The notes: generated by a model from the letters alone, not told the origin. 60,230 nt of DNA from an uncultured Sphingobacteriaceae bacterium (GCA_946887045.1 CAMPKC010000024.1:1-60230); one strand, 5' to 3'. Counted from the stretch's first letter, positions 44,981 to 54,240 are shown. Numbers and translations are program-made.

Positions 44981-44988
44981 CAAAAATA
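44981..44988 (-). promoter_or_regulatory. Putative valS -7 box
   Basis: The minus strand reads TATTTTTG, an exact TAnnTTTG match, 28 nt before the valS ATG at 44952. Confidence 0.45.
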
Positions 44989-45302
44989 AGTTTTTAAGTT
45001 TAGTTTTTAAGGACAGAAGCAAGCAAATGAAATATTTTGCTTTGGCCGGTAACAATATTTCGCGACTGAATTAGTTAATCTATTATACACGTAAGTACTA
45101 TGAAAACTCTGTTGAATCTTAAACTTGCTGGTTTAGTTGTAAAAGCATTGTGCGTTAGCAGCATTATCAGGTGGTTTAATAAGTAAAAATAGGTTATCAG
45201 CTTTTCGTAGGATTACATGGGACTGTAATACAACAGAAGAGCTTTTTATCCTACCAATTAGAACTGTTTAGTTTCCTCTCAAAAATTCATCCATAAAAAC
45301 CG

Positions 45303-45310
45303 TAAATTCG
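45303..45310 (+). promoter_or_regulatory. -7 box of the ABC-F gene, leaderless arrangement
   Basis: TAAATTCG matches TAnnTTYG, with CGCC between it and the GTG start codon at 45315. Confidence 0.45.
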
Positions 45311-45314
45311 CGCC

Positions 45315-47237
45315 GTGATAGCGATTAACAACCTTACTTTCGAGATTGGTGCAAGAGCATTGTACGACGAAGCAAACTGGCACATTAAACCAGGAGAAAA
45401 AATTGGCCTGATTGGAGCCAATGGTACCGGTAAAACAACTTTACTTAAAATAATTGTAGGAGCATATAGTCCAACCAGCGGAACTATTTCGATGGCAAAG
45501 GACCTAAAAATGGGATATCTTAACCAGGATTTGCTTTCCTATCAAACAGACAAAAGTATCCTGCATGTTGCTATGGAAGCGTTTGAGCGTCAGAATCAGC
45601 TTCATACCGAAATTGAAATCCTTCTTAATAAATTAGAAACAGATTATTCTGAGGAAGTACTTCATAAGCTTAGTGATAAACAGCATGAATTTGAGGCTCT
45701 TGACGGTTATAATATCGAATTTAAAGCTCACGAAATTTTAGCAGGTTTAGGTTTTAGCGAAGAAGATCAAAAGCGAAACTTAATGACCTTTTCGGGTGGC
45801 TGGCGCATGAGAGTTATGCTCGCAAAAATCCTTTTGCAGACTCCTGATATTCTTTTATTGGATGAGCCAACCAACCACCTTGATTTACCTTCTATTAAAT
45901 GGCTTGAAACTTATCTCCAATCGTATGAAGGTGCAATAGTAATTGTGTCTCACGATAGATATTTTTTAGACAGAGTAGTTAAAAAAATAGTTGAATCCCG
46001 AAAAGGAAAACTAATTCCATATGCTGGTAATTACAGCTTTTATTTGGAAGAAAAAGCTCTGCGTGAAGAGATTCAAAGTGGGCAATATAAAAATCAGCAG
46101 GCCAAAATTAAACAGGAAGAACGCCTAATTGAACGTTTCAGAGCCAAGGCTAGTAAGGCTAAGATGGCACAATCGCGTATTAAAGCGCTCGAAAAGATGG
46201 AACGCGTGGATGACGTGGATGACGATAATCCAAGTGTGAATTTCAGTTTTAAGTTTAGTAAGCAATCTGGCAGGCATGTGGTAAGAATGGAACATGTGAG
46301 CAAAGCTTATCCAAACTTGCAAATATTAAATGATGCTCATGCGGTGATTGAGAAGGGCGACAAGATTGCTCTGATTGGTGCCAACGGTAAAGGAAAGTCG
46401 ACACTATTACGCATTGTAGCAGGTGCTGATAAAGAGTTTGAAGGTATGGCAGAAACGGGACATAATGTTACAACCACCTTTTTTGCGCAGCATCAATTAG
46501 AATCACTTCATTTAGAGAATGAGATTTTAAGAGAATTACAGGCATTTGCGCCGAAGCATACAGAAACTGAATTGCGTTCTATTTTAGGGTGCTTTTTATT
46601 TACCGGAGACGATGCATTTAAGAAAATCAAAGTGTTGTCAGGAGGCGAAAAGTCGCGGGTGGCATTAGCGAAGGCATTGACCGCCGATGCGAATTTTCTG
46701 ATTCTGGATGAGCCTACAAATCACCTGGATATCCAATCGGTTAATATTCTGATACAGGCCTTACAACAATATGAAGGTACATTAATCGCTGTATCTCACG
46801 ACAGGTATTTCCTTGATAATGTAGCGAATAAGATTTGGTATATCGAAAACCAGCAGATTAAAGCTTATCCCGGAACGTACGCAGAATACGAAGAATGGCA
46901 GTCGAAACGGCCGCCGGTTATTGAAAGACCATCGACTCCCGTGGTTAAGAAGCAAGATAAACCTGCAGAAAAATCAAACGTTAGTGATGATAAGAGCAAA
47001 AATCTTAAGAAGTTAAATCAAACCTTGCAGCAGTTAGAGGAGAAAATTGCCGATTTGGAATTAGATGTTAGAAATATTGAAGCTGAGTTGGGGAATGATA
47101 CCCTGTATAATGAGCCGGCAAAATTGAATGCCGTTAACGAAAGATACAAAATAGCAAAAGACAATTTGCACACGGCACAAACCGAATGGGAATCTTTAGC
47201 TGAACAAATATTAGAACTTGAAAACGCCACAATCTAA
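45315..47237 (+). CDS. ABC-F family ATPase, Uup-like
   Basis: The 640-residue soluble protein has two ABC domains. The first has Walker A LIGANGTGKTTLLKI, signature FSGGWRMRV and LLLDEPTNHLDLPS; the second has LIGANGKGKSTLLRI, LSGGEKSRVALAKAL and ILDEPTNHLDI. The inter-domain linker is charged and helical, and the C-terminus is a coiled coil (KSNVSDDKSKNLKKLNQTLQ onward). There are no membrane segments, so it is a ribosome-associated translation factor type, not a transporter. Start is GTG at 45315, close behind the promoter box. Resistance function cannot be told from this sequence. Confidence 0.93.
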   Translation: MIAINNLTFEIGARALYDEANWHIKPGEKIGLIGANGTGKTTLLKIIVGAYSPTSGTISMAKDLKMGYLNQDLLSYQTDKSILHVAMEAFERQNQLHTEIEILLNKLETDYSEEVLHKLSDKQHEFEALDGYNIEFKAHEILAGLGFSEEDQKRNLMTFSGGWRMRVMLAKILLQTPDILLLDEPTNHLDLPSIKWLETYLQSYEGAIVIVSHDRYFLDRVVKKIVESRKGKLIPYAGNYSFYLEEKALREEIQSGQYKNQQAKIKQEERLIERFRAKASKAKMAQSRIKALEKMERVDDVDDDNPSVNFSFKFSKQSGRHVVRMEHVSKAYPNLQILNDAHAVIEKGDKIALIGANGKGKSTLLRIVAGADKEFEGMAETGHNVTTTFFAQHQLESLHLENEILRELQAFAPKHTETELRSILGCFLFTGDDAFKKIKVLSGGEKSRVALAKALTADANFLILDEPTNHLDIQSVNILIQALQQYEGTLIAVSHDRYFLDNVANKIWYIENQQIKAYPGTYAEYEEWQSKRPPVIERPSTPVVKKQDKPAEKSNVSDDKSKNLKKLNQTLQQLEEKIADLELDVRNIEAELGNDTLYNEPAKLNAVNERYKIAKDNLHTAQTEWESLAEQILELENATI

Positions 47238-47256
47238 TTTGCGTTAATAAAGGAGT

Positions 47257-48549
47257 ATGAAGAAAAATACTCCTTTATTATTTCTGGGTCTGCTCCTTGC
47301 ATCCTGCACGGTTCAGCAAGGATCACAGTCGTCTGGTGCAAATACCTCAGCTACAGCTCAGACTCTCATTTATCAGGATCATTCTTATCTTCCTTCGATA
47401 AAAAGTGTTGAATTTTATAACAGGGTAAAAGAACAATCGCTGCCAATTATTACGCTGGGTTCAACTGACGAATTGATGCTGGCATTTGATGATTTGCGGG
47501 CGGGGAGCCGAAATCTTTCCTATACCATCGAGCATTGCGATGCCAAATGGAACAGCAGCCGCCTCTCGCCTATTGATTACCTTGAAAACTTCACAGAAGA
47601 CCGGATTAACGATTACAGCTTTTCGTTTAACACGCTTCAAAAGTTCACTCATTACGAGCTGATTCTTCCGAATTTCAGTATAAAGCCGAAGATTTCAGGA
47701 AACTATCTTCTGAAGGTTTTCGAAGACGGTGATCAGCGAAAGCTTGTACTTAGCCGGAGATTCTTTGTTGTCAACCCAAGCGTAACTATCACCGCTGAAA
47801 TAGTGGCAAGTAATCAGGTGTCGTTACGCGAAAAACATCAAAAGGTGAACTTCATAGTCAACCATTCGCAACTTAACATACAAAATCCATATGTGGATGT
47901 AAAAGCGATGGTTATGCAAAATGGCCGTTTTGACAATGCGGAATGGGCCGACAGAGCTGCCTATGTAAGGCAAAATCAATTGGTTTATAATGATATCAGA
48001 ACGTTCGACTTTGCTGGAGGAAATGAGTTCAGAAGGTTCGATCTTAGGAGCTTACGTCTTCAAACAGAACGCATTGCCAAAATATTTCGCGATTCGGTAA
48101 ACATTGTTCAATTACTTCCAGACCCGAATCTGAGTGGTAGTGCTTATACCTTTAACTATGATGAAAACGGTGCCTTTTATATAAGGAGCCAGGAAGGAAG
48201 AAATAACCGGACCGACGCTGACTATGCCACTATTAAATTGGAGCTGGTTTCTGATCCACCCTCGTCCGATGGGCAAGCCTACGTCGTCGGTAAGTTTAAT
48301 GACTATCAGTTAAAAGAAGAGAACAGAATGACTTATAACGCTGCCCGACGCCGGTTTTATGGAAGCATGTTTATAAAACAAGGTGTTTATGACTATCAGT
48401 ATGTTTGGGTAGATAATAATGGCGCAGATCCACAGCCATTTGAAGGATCATTTTTTCAAACGAATAACGCTTATCAGATTTTCTTTTACTTTCGCAAGCC
48501 AGGCGGTAGATGGGATGAACTGGTGGGATTTTCTGAAGTGAGAAATTAG
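47257..48549 (+). CDS. Type IX secretion system plug-like lipoprotein (DUF5103)
   Basis: The 430-residue protein has a lipoprotein signal with Cys17 (LLLASC). It continues with the DUF5103 pattern: [60 protein letters not shown] and [20 protein letters not shown] beta-rich C-terminal part ends in the glycogen-binding-like [20 protein letters not shown]. In Flavobacterium, the homologous Plug protein seals the SprA translocon of T9SS. Function here is by family. It follows the ABC-F gene by 19 nt and may be cotranscribed. Confidence 0.88.
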   Translation: MKKNTPLLFLGLLLASCTVQQGSQSSGANTSATAQTLIYQDHSYLPSIKSVEFYNRVKEQSLPIITLGSTDELMLAFDDLRAGSRNLSYTIEHCDAKWNSSRLSPIDYLENFTEDRINDYSFSFNTLQKFTHYELILPNFSIKPKISGNYLLKVFEDGDQRKLVLSRRFFVVNPSVTITAEIVASNQVSLREKHQKVNFIVNHSQLNIQNPYVDVKAMVMQNGRFDNAEWADRAAYVRQNQLVYNDIRTFDFAGGNEFRRFDLRSLRLQTERIAKIFRDSVNIVQLLPDPNLSGSAYTFNYDENGAFYIRSQEGRNNRTDADYATIKLELVSDPPSSDGQAYVVGKFNDYQLKEENRMTYNAARRRFYGSMFIKQGVYDYQYVWVDNNGADPQPFEGSFFQTNNAYQIFFYFRKPGGRWDELVGFSEVRN

Positions 48550-48585
48550 TATGCTTTATTTCCCCCGCTATACATATATTTAGGC

Positions 48586-49113
48586 ATGACTATCGAATCA
48601 AAAACAGCCAGCGAATCGTTTACGATAATGAATGAGTTGGTTCTCCCAAACGATACGAACACCTTAAACAATCTTATGGGAGGCCGTTTACTTCATTGGA
48701 TGGATATAGCTGCTGCAATTTCAGCACAGAAGCATAGTAATCATATTGTTGTTACCGCATCTGTCGATAATGTTTCATTTAAAAAAGCTATAAAATTAGG
48801 CGATGTTATCACTATAAGTGCAAAAGTTACCCGGGCGTTTACGACGTCTATGGAGGTGCGTCTGGAAGTGTGGACTGAAAATATCCCGACAGGTGAAAAA
48901 AACAAGAGCAATGAGGCTTATTATACCTTTGTAGCGCTCGATAATGCGGGTAAAGTTGCCAGGGTGCCTGAACTGATCCCTGAAACAGAGGAAGAAAAAT
49001 ATCTTTTCTCACATGCTTTGCGACGCAGGCAGTTGCGACTGATTTTAGCCGGAAAAATGAAGCCGAACGACGCAACAGAGCTTAAAGCACTTTTCTTTGA
49101 TGATGCCGAATAA
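48586..49113 (+). CDS. Acyl-CoA thioesterase, YciA/BACH type
   Basis: The 175-residue hot-dog protein has the hexameric acyl-CoA hydrolase signature NTLNNLMGGRLLHWMDIAAAI, with catalytic Asp in HWMD. TASVDNVSFKKAIKLGDVI and YYTFVALDNAGK follow. The enzyme hydrolyses acyl-CoA; chain length is unknown. The ATG at 48586 follows TATATTTA after 3 nt, a near -7 box. The C-terminus has a basic/helical tail (HALRRRQLRLILAGKM). Confidence 0.92.
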   Translation: MTIESKTASESFTIMNELVLPNDTNTLNNLMGGRLLHWMDIAAAISAQKHSNHIVVTASVDNVSFKKAIKLGDVITISAKVTRAFTTSMEVRLEVWTENIPTGEKNKSNEAYYTFVALDNAGKVARVPELIPETEEEKYLFSHALRRRQLRLILAGKMKPNDATELKALFFDDAE

Positions 49114-49141
49114 TATATAATTAAGAAACGGATTTAATATT

Positions 49142-49549
49142 TCATTGGTTAGCCAATTCCAGAATTCTATCGAATTCTTCCGCTTTTAAGCCCATAACAG
49201 ATAATCTTCCCTGTTTTACCAGCCCTATATTTTGCAGACGTTCATCCGCTTTTACCTCTTCGAGAGTTACCGGTCTTTTCAGCGTTTCAACGGGCGCTAA
49301 ATCCACAACAACCCAGTTTTTATCATCTGTAGTCGGATCCTGATAAAATTCTTTTACAACTTTGGCCACACCCACTACCGCTTTACCCTCGTTGCTATGG
49401 TAAAAGAGAACCAAATCGCCCTCTTTCATTTCTTTCAGATTATTACGAGCCTGATAATTGCGTACACCGTCCCAGAATGTTCGCTTATCCTCATTAAATT
49501 TATCCCAACTATATTTAAATGGTTCGCTTTTAACCAGCCAATAATTCAT
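49142..49549 (-). CDS. EVE domain protein (PUA-like fold)
   Basis: The 135-residue protein is one EVE domain: WLVKSEPFKYSWDKFNED, TFWDGVRNYQARNNLKEMKEGDLVLFYHSN, VGVAKVVKEFYQDPTTDD and LGLVKQGRLSVMGL-like residues near the end. EVE domains belong to the PUA superfamily and bind modified bases in DNA or RNA. The single-domain form matches the THYN1 type. It is divergent from the phosphohexomutase gene. Confidence 0.93.
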   Translation of the reverse strand: MNYWLVKSEPFKYSWDKFNEDKRTFWDGVRNYQARNNLKEMKEGDLVLFYHSNEGKAVVGVAKVVKEFYQDPTTDDKNWVVVDLAPVETLKRPVTLEEVKADERLQNIGLVKQGRLSVMGLKAEEFDRILELANQ

Positions 49550-49683
49550 TTCTTCAATTTATGCCGTAAAAGTGAGAAAAACTCAAGAAAAACCAAACAA
49601 GTTTATGACTTTATCGATTATGCTAATTCATAATCTTTGTATACTTGCAAGCAAAATAGATTCAATAAAATTAAATAATATAT

Positions 49684-51420
49684 ATGCACGAATTAGAGCC
49701 ATCCGTACAACAAAAAATTAACACCTGGCTTCAGGGAAGCTACGATTCAGACACAAAAAACAGCGTTCAAAAGCTTTTAGACGGTAAATCATTTACAGAA
49801 CTAACAGATTCTTTTTACAAGAATCTTGAATTTGGAACTGGCGGTCTTAGAGGTTTAATGGGAAATGGCTCGAACCGGATAAATAAATACACCATCGGAA
49901 CTGCGACCCAGGGCCTTTGTAATTATCTTTTAAAGAAATACCCGGGCGAAAAAATCAAAGTAGCAGTTGCACATGACAGCCGGAATAATTCAGATTATTT
50001 TGCAAACATTACTGCAGAAGTTTTTTCTGCAAATGGAATCCATGTTTATTTCTTCAAAGAATTAAGACCTACCCCTCTCCTTTCGTTCGCTATCAGAGAA
50101 TTGGGATGCCGCAGTGGAGTAATGTTAACAGCATCGCATAATCCAAAAGAATATAACGGATATAAAGCTTATGGAGCTGATGGCGGACAGTTTGTTTCTC
50201 CCGACGACAAAATGGTGATGGATGAAGTAGCGAAGATAAGCAGTATTGATGCGGTTAAATTTAATCGTGTCGAAGAGAATATCGAACTTCTGGGTGAAGA
50301 GATAGACAAACTTTATCTTGATAAAATTACAGAGCTTTCAGTTTCTCCCGAAGCAATAAAGCGACAGACCAATCTTAAAATAGTATTCTCTCCGATCCAC
50401 GGAACAGGAATTACTCTTGTTCCGCAAGCATTAGAGCGCTTTGGTTTCAGTAATGTAATTCTTGTCGAAGAACAGATTAAGCCGGACGGAAATTTCCCAA
50501 CGGTCGTTTATCCTAATCCGGAAGAAAAGGAAGCCTTAACACTCGCCCTGGCAAAAGGGAAAGAAACAGATGCCGATTTAATTATGGCAACCGATCCGGA
50601 TGCTGACCGTGTCGGAATTGCGGTGAAAAATGATGCCGGTGAATTTATTCTTTTAAATGGAAATCAAACAGGTAGCTTATTGATAAATTATTTGTTAACT
50701 GCCTGGGAAGAAAGAGGTAAACTGACCGGAAATGAATATATTGTTAAGACAATTGTAACCTCTTATATAATTGATGAGATTGCTAAATCTAGAAATGTTG
50801 AATGTTTTAATACCTTAACAGGATTCAAATATATTGGTGAATTAATGACCAGCCTTTCCGGAAAGAAAACCTTTATAGGTGGGGGTGAAGAAAGTTATGG
50901 ATACCTGATTGGAGAGTTAGTGAGAGATAAAGACGCTGTAATATCTGCTGCTTTCATAGCGGAAATGACTGCTTATTATAAAGATAAGGGAAGCAGCCTG
51001 TTTGAGGCTATGCTCTCGATGTATGAACAATATGGTTTTTATAAAGAAAAACTGGTTTCAGTAACTAAGACAGGAAAAAGCGGTGCTGAAGAAATTAAGG
51101 CAATGATGGAACGCTTTAGAAATAATCCACCGGCAAGCCTCGGCGGATCCCGGGTGATTTTGCTAAAGGATTATGAATTGCAAAAAGAAACTGATTTGAG
51201 TTCAGGCTCAACCACGACTCTGGATTTTCCTAAATCTGATGTTCTGCAATTTATTACCGAAGATGGCTGCATCATTTCTGCCCGTCCATCTGGCACCGAA
51301 CCTAAGATCAAATTTTATTGCAGTGTAAAAGCACCTTTAGCTAGCAAGTCAGCTTATAAAGAAGTTGATAAACAGCTAGATGAAAAAGTTAATGCGATAA
51401 TGAAAGATCTGGAAGTTTAG
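49684..51420 (+). CDS. Phosphoglucomutase/phosphomannomutase (phosphohexomutase)
   Basis: The 578-residue alpha-D-phosphohexomutase has active-site Ser151 in TASHNPKEYNGYK. The metal-binding loop MATDPDADRVGIAV, the sugar loop GGGEESYGYLIG, and the phosphate loop RPSGTEPKIKFY follow. It interconverts hexose 1- and 6-phosphates; the long form is typical of PGM/PMM in Bacteroidetes and Firmicutes. Specificity between glucose and mannose cannot be decided. It ends before a 13-bp perfect hairpin. Confidence 0.95.
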   Translation: MHELEPSVQQKINTWLQGSYDSDTKNSVQKLLDGKSFTELTDSFYKNLEFGTGGLRGLMGNGSNRINKYTIGTATQGLCNYLLKKYPGEKIKVAVAHDSRNNSDYFANITAEVFSANGIHVYFFKELRPTPLLSFAIRELGCRSGVMLTASHNPKEYNGYKAYGADGGQFVSPDDKMVMDEVAKISSIDAVKFNRVEENIELLGEEIDKLYLDKITELSVSPEAIKRQTNLKIVFSPIHGTGITLVPQALERFGFSNVILVEEQIKPDGNFPTVVYPNPEEKEALTLALAKGKETDADLIMATDPDADRVGIAVKNDAGEFILLNGNQTGSLLINYLLTAWEERGKLTGNEYIVKTIVTSYIIDEIAKSRNVECFNTLTGFKYIGELMTSLSGKKTFIGGGEESYGYLIGELVRDKDAVISAAFIAEMTAYYKDKGSSLFEAMLSMYEQYGFYKEKLVSVTKTGKSGAEEIKAMMERFRNNPPASLGGSRVILLKDYELQKETDLSSGSTTTLDFPKSDVLQFITEDGCIISARPSGTEPKIKFYCSVKAPLASKSAYKEVDKQLDEKVNAIMKDLEV

Positions 51421-51428
51421 ATTTTCAG

Positions 51429-51461
51429 TAATGATCGGATGGTTAATTCATCCGATCATTA
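51429..51461. terminator. Hairpin between convergent genes
   Basis: TAATGATCGGATG and CATCCGATCATTA form a 13-bp perfect stem with a 7-nt loop, 8 nt after the mutase stop. The T-tract is weak on both strands, so termination efficiency is uncertain. Confidence 0.7.
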
Positions 51462-51517
51462 CATTATTAGAATACCGTTTTCTAATTTGAACCTACTTCA
51501 CTCTGACATTTCCCTCT

Positions 51518-52465
51518 CTAGTTTACCAGATTTATAGGTTCTCCGTTCAAAAAAGCCTTTATATTTTCGAGAGTTATTTCCATGATCCTGATTCTTGCTT
51601 CCTTGCTCATCCATGCATTATGAGGAGTAATTATACAGTTATTTGCACCTAATAAAGGGTTATTTGCTTGAGGCGGTTCAGTTGATAACACGTCTAAGGC
51701 CGCCCCTGCTATCCTACCGGAGTTTAAAGCGTCAGCTAAATCCTGCTCATTAACCAGCTGACCGCGTGCAGTATTGATCAGAAAAGCATTTTTTTTCATT
51801 TTTTCAATCAGATTCTTGTTTACAAAGCCTTTGTTTTCGACTTTTAGAGGAACGTGAAGGGATACAAAATCACTCTCAATAAAAATGGAATTCAGGTCTC
51901 TGTATTCACCTAAATCGGTATCCTTCTTTTGTGGAGTATGATAAAGTACCCGCATGCCAAACGCTTTTGCAATTTCAGCTGTTCTGCGCCCAATACTTCC
52001 GAAGCCGACAAATCCTATGGTCTTATCTTTTAACTCGGTTAAAGGAGTTAATGAATAGCTGAAATCAGGTGATTTAACCCAATCACCCTGATGAACTGAC
52101 GAAGAGTGTGTTCCAACCTGATTTACGAGTTCGAGAATAAAGGCAAATGTATGCTGCGCCACAGAGTCTGTTCCATAGTCGGGTACATTGCACACGCTTA
52201 TTTTTTTTTCACGGGCTGCTTCCGTATCGATGATGTTGTACCCGGTAGCTGTAACCACAATCAGTTTAAGATCAGGTAACTGTTCAAGGATGCGTTTATC
52301 AAAAGCAACTTTATTGGTTAAAATTATATCCGCCCCGGTACATCTATCAATTAATTCGGCAGGGCTTGTACGGTCAAAGAGTTTTATTTCAGCGAGGCCG
52401 GCTATCTTGTCCCAGGAAAGATCGCCGGGGTTTAGTGTGTAAGCGTCTACTACAACTATTTTCAT
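51518..52465 (-). CDS. D-2-hydroxyacid dehydrogenase, glycerate-dehydrogenase-like
   Basis: The 315-residue NAD-dependent oxidoreductase has the nucleotide motif IGFVGFGSIGRRTAEIAKAFG. INTARGQLVNEQDL carries the catalytic Arg, STEPP the Glu, and ITPHNAWMSKEAR the His. The ATGYNIIDTEAAREKKISVCNVPDYGT block fits the glycerate/hydroxypyruvate reductase branch. It oxidises or reduces small 2-hydroxy/2-keto acids; the exact substrate is unsure. It is preceded by the terminator of the NTF2-like gene. Confidence 0.9.
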   Translation of the reverse strand: MKIVVVDAYTLNPGDLSWDKIAGLAEIKLFDRTSPAELIDRCTGADIILTNKVAFDKRILEQLPDLKLIVVTATGYNIIDTEAAREKKISVCNVPDYGTDSVAQHTFAFILELVNQVGTHSSSVHQGDWVKSPDFSYSLTPLTELKDKTIGFVGFGSIGRRTAEIAKAFGMRVLYHTPQKKDTDLGEYRDLNSIFIESDFVSLHVPLKVENKGFVNKNLIEKMKKNAFLINTARGQLVNEQDLADALNSGRIAGAALDVLSTEPPQANNPLLGANNCIITPHNAWMSKEARIRIMEITLENIKAFLNGEPINLVN

Positions 52466-52492
52466 GTAATTAAAATATACAAATTAATAAAG

Positions 52493-52517
52493 AAAAGCCG
52501 GGTGGTTCCCGGCTTTT
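52493..52517 (-). terminator. Terminator of the NTF2-like gene
   Basis: AAAAGCCGGG, a 5-nt loop and CCCGGCTTTT form a perfect 10-bp stem. On the minus strand TTTTCTTTATT closes it, 43 nt beyond the stop at 52561. Confidence 0.85.
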
Positions 52518-52560
52518 ATAAGGTAAACTAATGCGTTAAATAAGATATCCAACGCAGGAT

Positions 52561-52986
52561 TTATAGTTTAAAAGCCTGGCGGGCTAGTAATTTCCATTCT
52601 CCTTTTTGCTTTTGAAATACTAACAAAACACCAAGATTCACCGAGCCGGGCTTGCCATTATCGCTTGTTTGAGCCGACAATTTATGTCTGACTAGGGCCG
52701 TTTTACCGGAAACTGTAATTGTTTGACTGCTCAAATCAAGTGTAACAAAGTCGGATTTTCCGCTTGCGATACTTTCTACAAAAGCTGCTTTATCTTCGAT
52801 TTTCCCACTAGAGTGACCATAACTAAGGTCGCTTGCCGCAATATCATTTAATGCTGACCTGTTTCCGTCGAGCATCGCTTGTTTTAAATTTTCTACAGCC
52901 GATGCCACCTTGTTTACGGCTTTTGATTGGGCATTTACTATGGTTGTCATAATTACGCATAGTAGTAACAGATAAGTTTTTCTCAT
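52561..52986 (-). CDS. Secreted NTF2-like (DUF4440-type) protein
   Basis: The 141-residue protein has a cleavable signal peptide (YLLLLCVIMTTIVNAQ). It has the cone-like fold pattern of NTF2/SnoaL domains: AVENLKQAMLDGNRSALNDIAASDLSYGHSSGKIEDKAAFVESIASG, then strands with VSGKTALVRHKLSA and LGVLLVFQKQKGEWKLLARQ. Family members include ketosteroid isomerase-like and binding proteins; no activity can be claimed. The gene has its own terminator. Confidence 0.82.
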   Translation of the reverse strand: MRKTYLLLLCVIMTTIVNAQSKAVNKVASAVENLKQAMLDGNRSALNDIAASDLSYGHSSGKIEDKAAFVESIASGKSDFVTLDLSSQTITVSGKTALVRHKLSAQTSDNGKPGSVNLGVLLVFQKQKGEWKLLARQAFKL

Positions 52987-53077
52987 GTATTCAAGGAATT
53001 AAAAAATCAATTGAGATGCTAAAATAAAAGATTTAAGTTAATTGACACATTGGTTTAGGCTTAAAATGATGCAAAAA

Positions 53078-53104
53078 AAAAGAGGTGATTTCTCACCTCT
53101 TTTT
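53078..53104 (-). terminator. Terminator of the RRM gene
   Basis: AGAGGTGA, loop TTTC, TCACCTCT form a perfect 8-bp stem flanked by A and T runs on both sides. It starts immediately at the RRM stop codon and is effective on the minus strand (TTTTTTTTGC). Confidence 0.85.
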
Positions 53105-53521
53105 TTACCATCTATTTCCGTCTTCTTTATTTCGATCTCTGTTTCCGGATTTATTATAATCTCCGCGGCCGGAGCCGCCTCCTTTACTGTATCCTCCCCC
53201 ACCATTTCCGCCTTTATATCCACCGCCACCACTTCTATCAGGGCTTGAAAAAGTTCTTTGAGGACGAGGGCTGCTTTCGCGCTTGTCTTCGGCTTTAGAA
53301 ACCGATATCGTTCGGCCGAAAACTTCTAAACCGTTTAGTTCGGTTATCGCTTTCTGAGCTTCTTGATCGTCTGGCATTTCTACAAATCCAAATCCTCTTT
53401 TCTTTCCTGTTTCTTTATCCAGGATTAATTTAACTGAAGAAACTGTTCCGAATTCTTCGAAAGTCTCTTTTACATCAGCTTCTTCAAGCTGATAAGGCAG
53501 GCTGGCAACAAAAATATTCAT
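53105..53521 (-). CDS. RNA-binding protein with one RRM and Gly-rich tail
   Basis: The 138-residue protein has one RNA recognition motif: RNP2 IFVASL at 3-8 and RNP1 RGFGFVEM at about 42-49. The tail is Gly/Ser/Arg/Asn-rich (GGGGYKGGNGGGGYSKGG). This layout matches the short RRM proteins of Bacteroidetes and cyanobacteria, which are often cold-inducible. The leader is about 320 nt and very A+T-rich, which suggests post-transcriptional control, but this is inference. Confidence 0.95.
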   Translation of the reverse strand: MNIFVASLPYQLEEADVKETFEEFGTVSSVKLILDKETGKKRGFGFVEMPDDQEAQKAITELNGLEVFGRTISVSKAEDKRESSPRPQRTFSSPDRSGGGGYKGGNGGGGYSKGGGSGRGDYNKSGNRDRNKEDGNRW

Positions 53522-53841
53522 GTGAAATTAATTGGGTGAGTATCAGGGGATTTGAAATTAATTAATAATTTATAAGTCTATATTTTTTTTAAATATATCA
53601 ATAATTATAATACAGATTATAAAATGTTTTGTTCAACTAAAAAATAAAAAAAGCAGAAAAAAGTTGAATTAACCTTCAAACAGTTTAAAAAAAGGATTGA
53701 AAACCGGAGTTTTAAACTCGAGTATATGAAGCCGTTGTCTGAAACCTGTTTATGTAAACAATGGTCGCCCTGCATTGCAAATGGGCAATACTTTGAATGA
53801 AACATAACCGAGGGTTTCCCAGCACGCTGAAGATATTGCTT
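53522..53841. other. A+T-rich leader upstream of the RRM gene
   Basis: The 320-nt stretch has no supported gene. It is strongly A+T-rich next to the RRM start, with runs of T. One perfect 7-bp inverted repeat, TTCAACT with AGTTGAA on the minus strand, encloses a T-rich loop. It probably holds the RRM promoter and a long 5' leader. A plus-strand frame into 54108 here is an antisense shadow of the HTH gene. Confidence 0.4.
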
Positions 53842-54240
53842 CTACCTCTTTCTTTCTGCCGATTTATCTTCCTTTGTTACGCCTTTTGCCAAAGTCTCGT
53901 TATACTTCTCGAGCAGATAGATATACTTATTGATCCAGTATTGAACAGAGTTGGATTCTGTTTCTGCAATAACATCAGCTTTTTTGTCAGATGCAGGCGG
54001 AGCAAATTCCTTGTTCTGAATGAATTGTTCATTGAAGAACTCGGGAAGCTTTACAGAAAAATTATGCACCAACACATAACAAATTCTATGCAATGTGTAA
54101 GGGCGTAATGACTTCTGTTTAAACCAATTGTATACAGATCTTCTGTTTACATGGATTTTTCTGGCAACATCGCTGATGCTGATTCGATTGGATCGAATTA
54201 CTTCTTCGATCATTTCTCCAACATGAATTTCCTCATTCAT
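53842..54240 (-). CDS. Helix-turn-helix (XRE-like) regulator
   Basis: The 132-residue protein has an N-terminal HTH: VGEMIEEVIRSNRISISDVARKIHVNRRSVYNWFKQKSL. The C-terminal half is charged and helical (VQYWINKYIYLLEKYNETLAKG), possibly a dimerisation helix. It lies 118 nt after the WbpM-like gene on the same strand and could be a regulator of that locus, but position alone is weak evidence. No effector domain is visible. Confidence 0.8.
   Translation of the reverse strand: MNEEIHVGEMIEEVIRSNRISISDVARKIHVNRRSVYNWFKQKSLRPYTLHRICYVLVHNFSVKLPEFFNEQFIQNKEFAPPASDKKADVIAETESNSVQYWINKYIYLLEKYNETLAKGVTKEDKSAERKR

Larger units (their letters stand above)
44953..45314. other. Divergent region between valS and the ABC-F gene, with a 28-codon ORF and hairpins
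   Basis: The 362-nt region holds a TATTTTTG box at 44981-44988 for valS. It has a short ATG frame at 45100-45186 (MKTLLNLKLAGLVVKALCVS plus eight more residues). Nested inverted repeats lie at 45207-45254: GTAGGAT with ATCCTAC, enclosing ATTACA with TGTAAT. The ABC-F box at 45303 ends the region. The short ORF has no visible ribosome site and may be chance. Confidence 0.35.

Noticed and set aside
53797..54108. 103-codon plus-strand frame with hydrophobic stretches
   Set aside because: Lies antisense to the HTH gene; Phe/Cys/Leu-rich composition is what the opposite strand of that gene gives.
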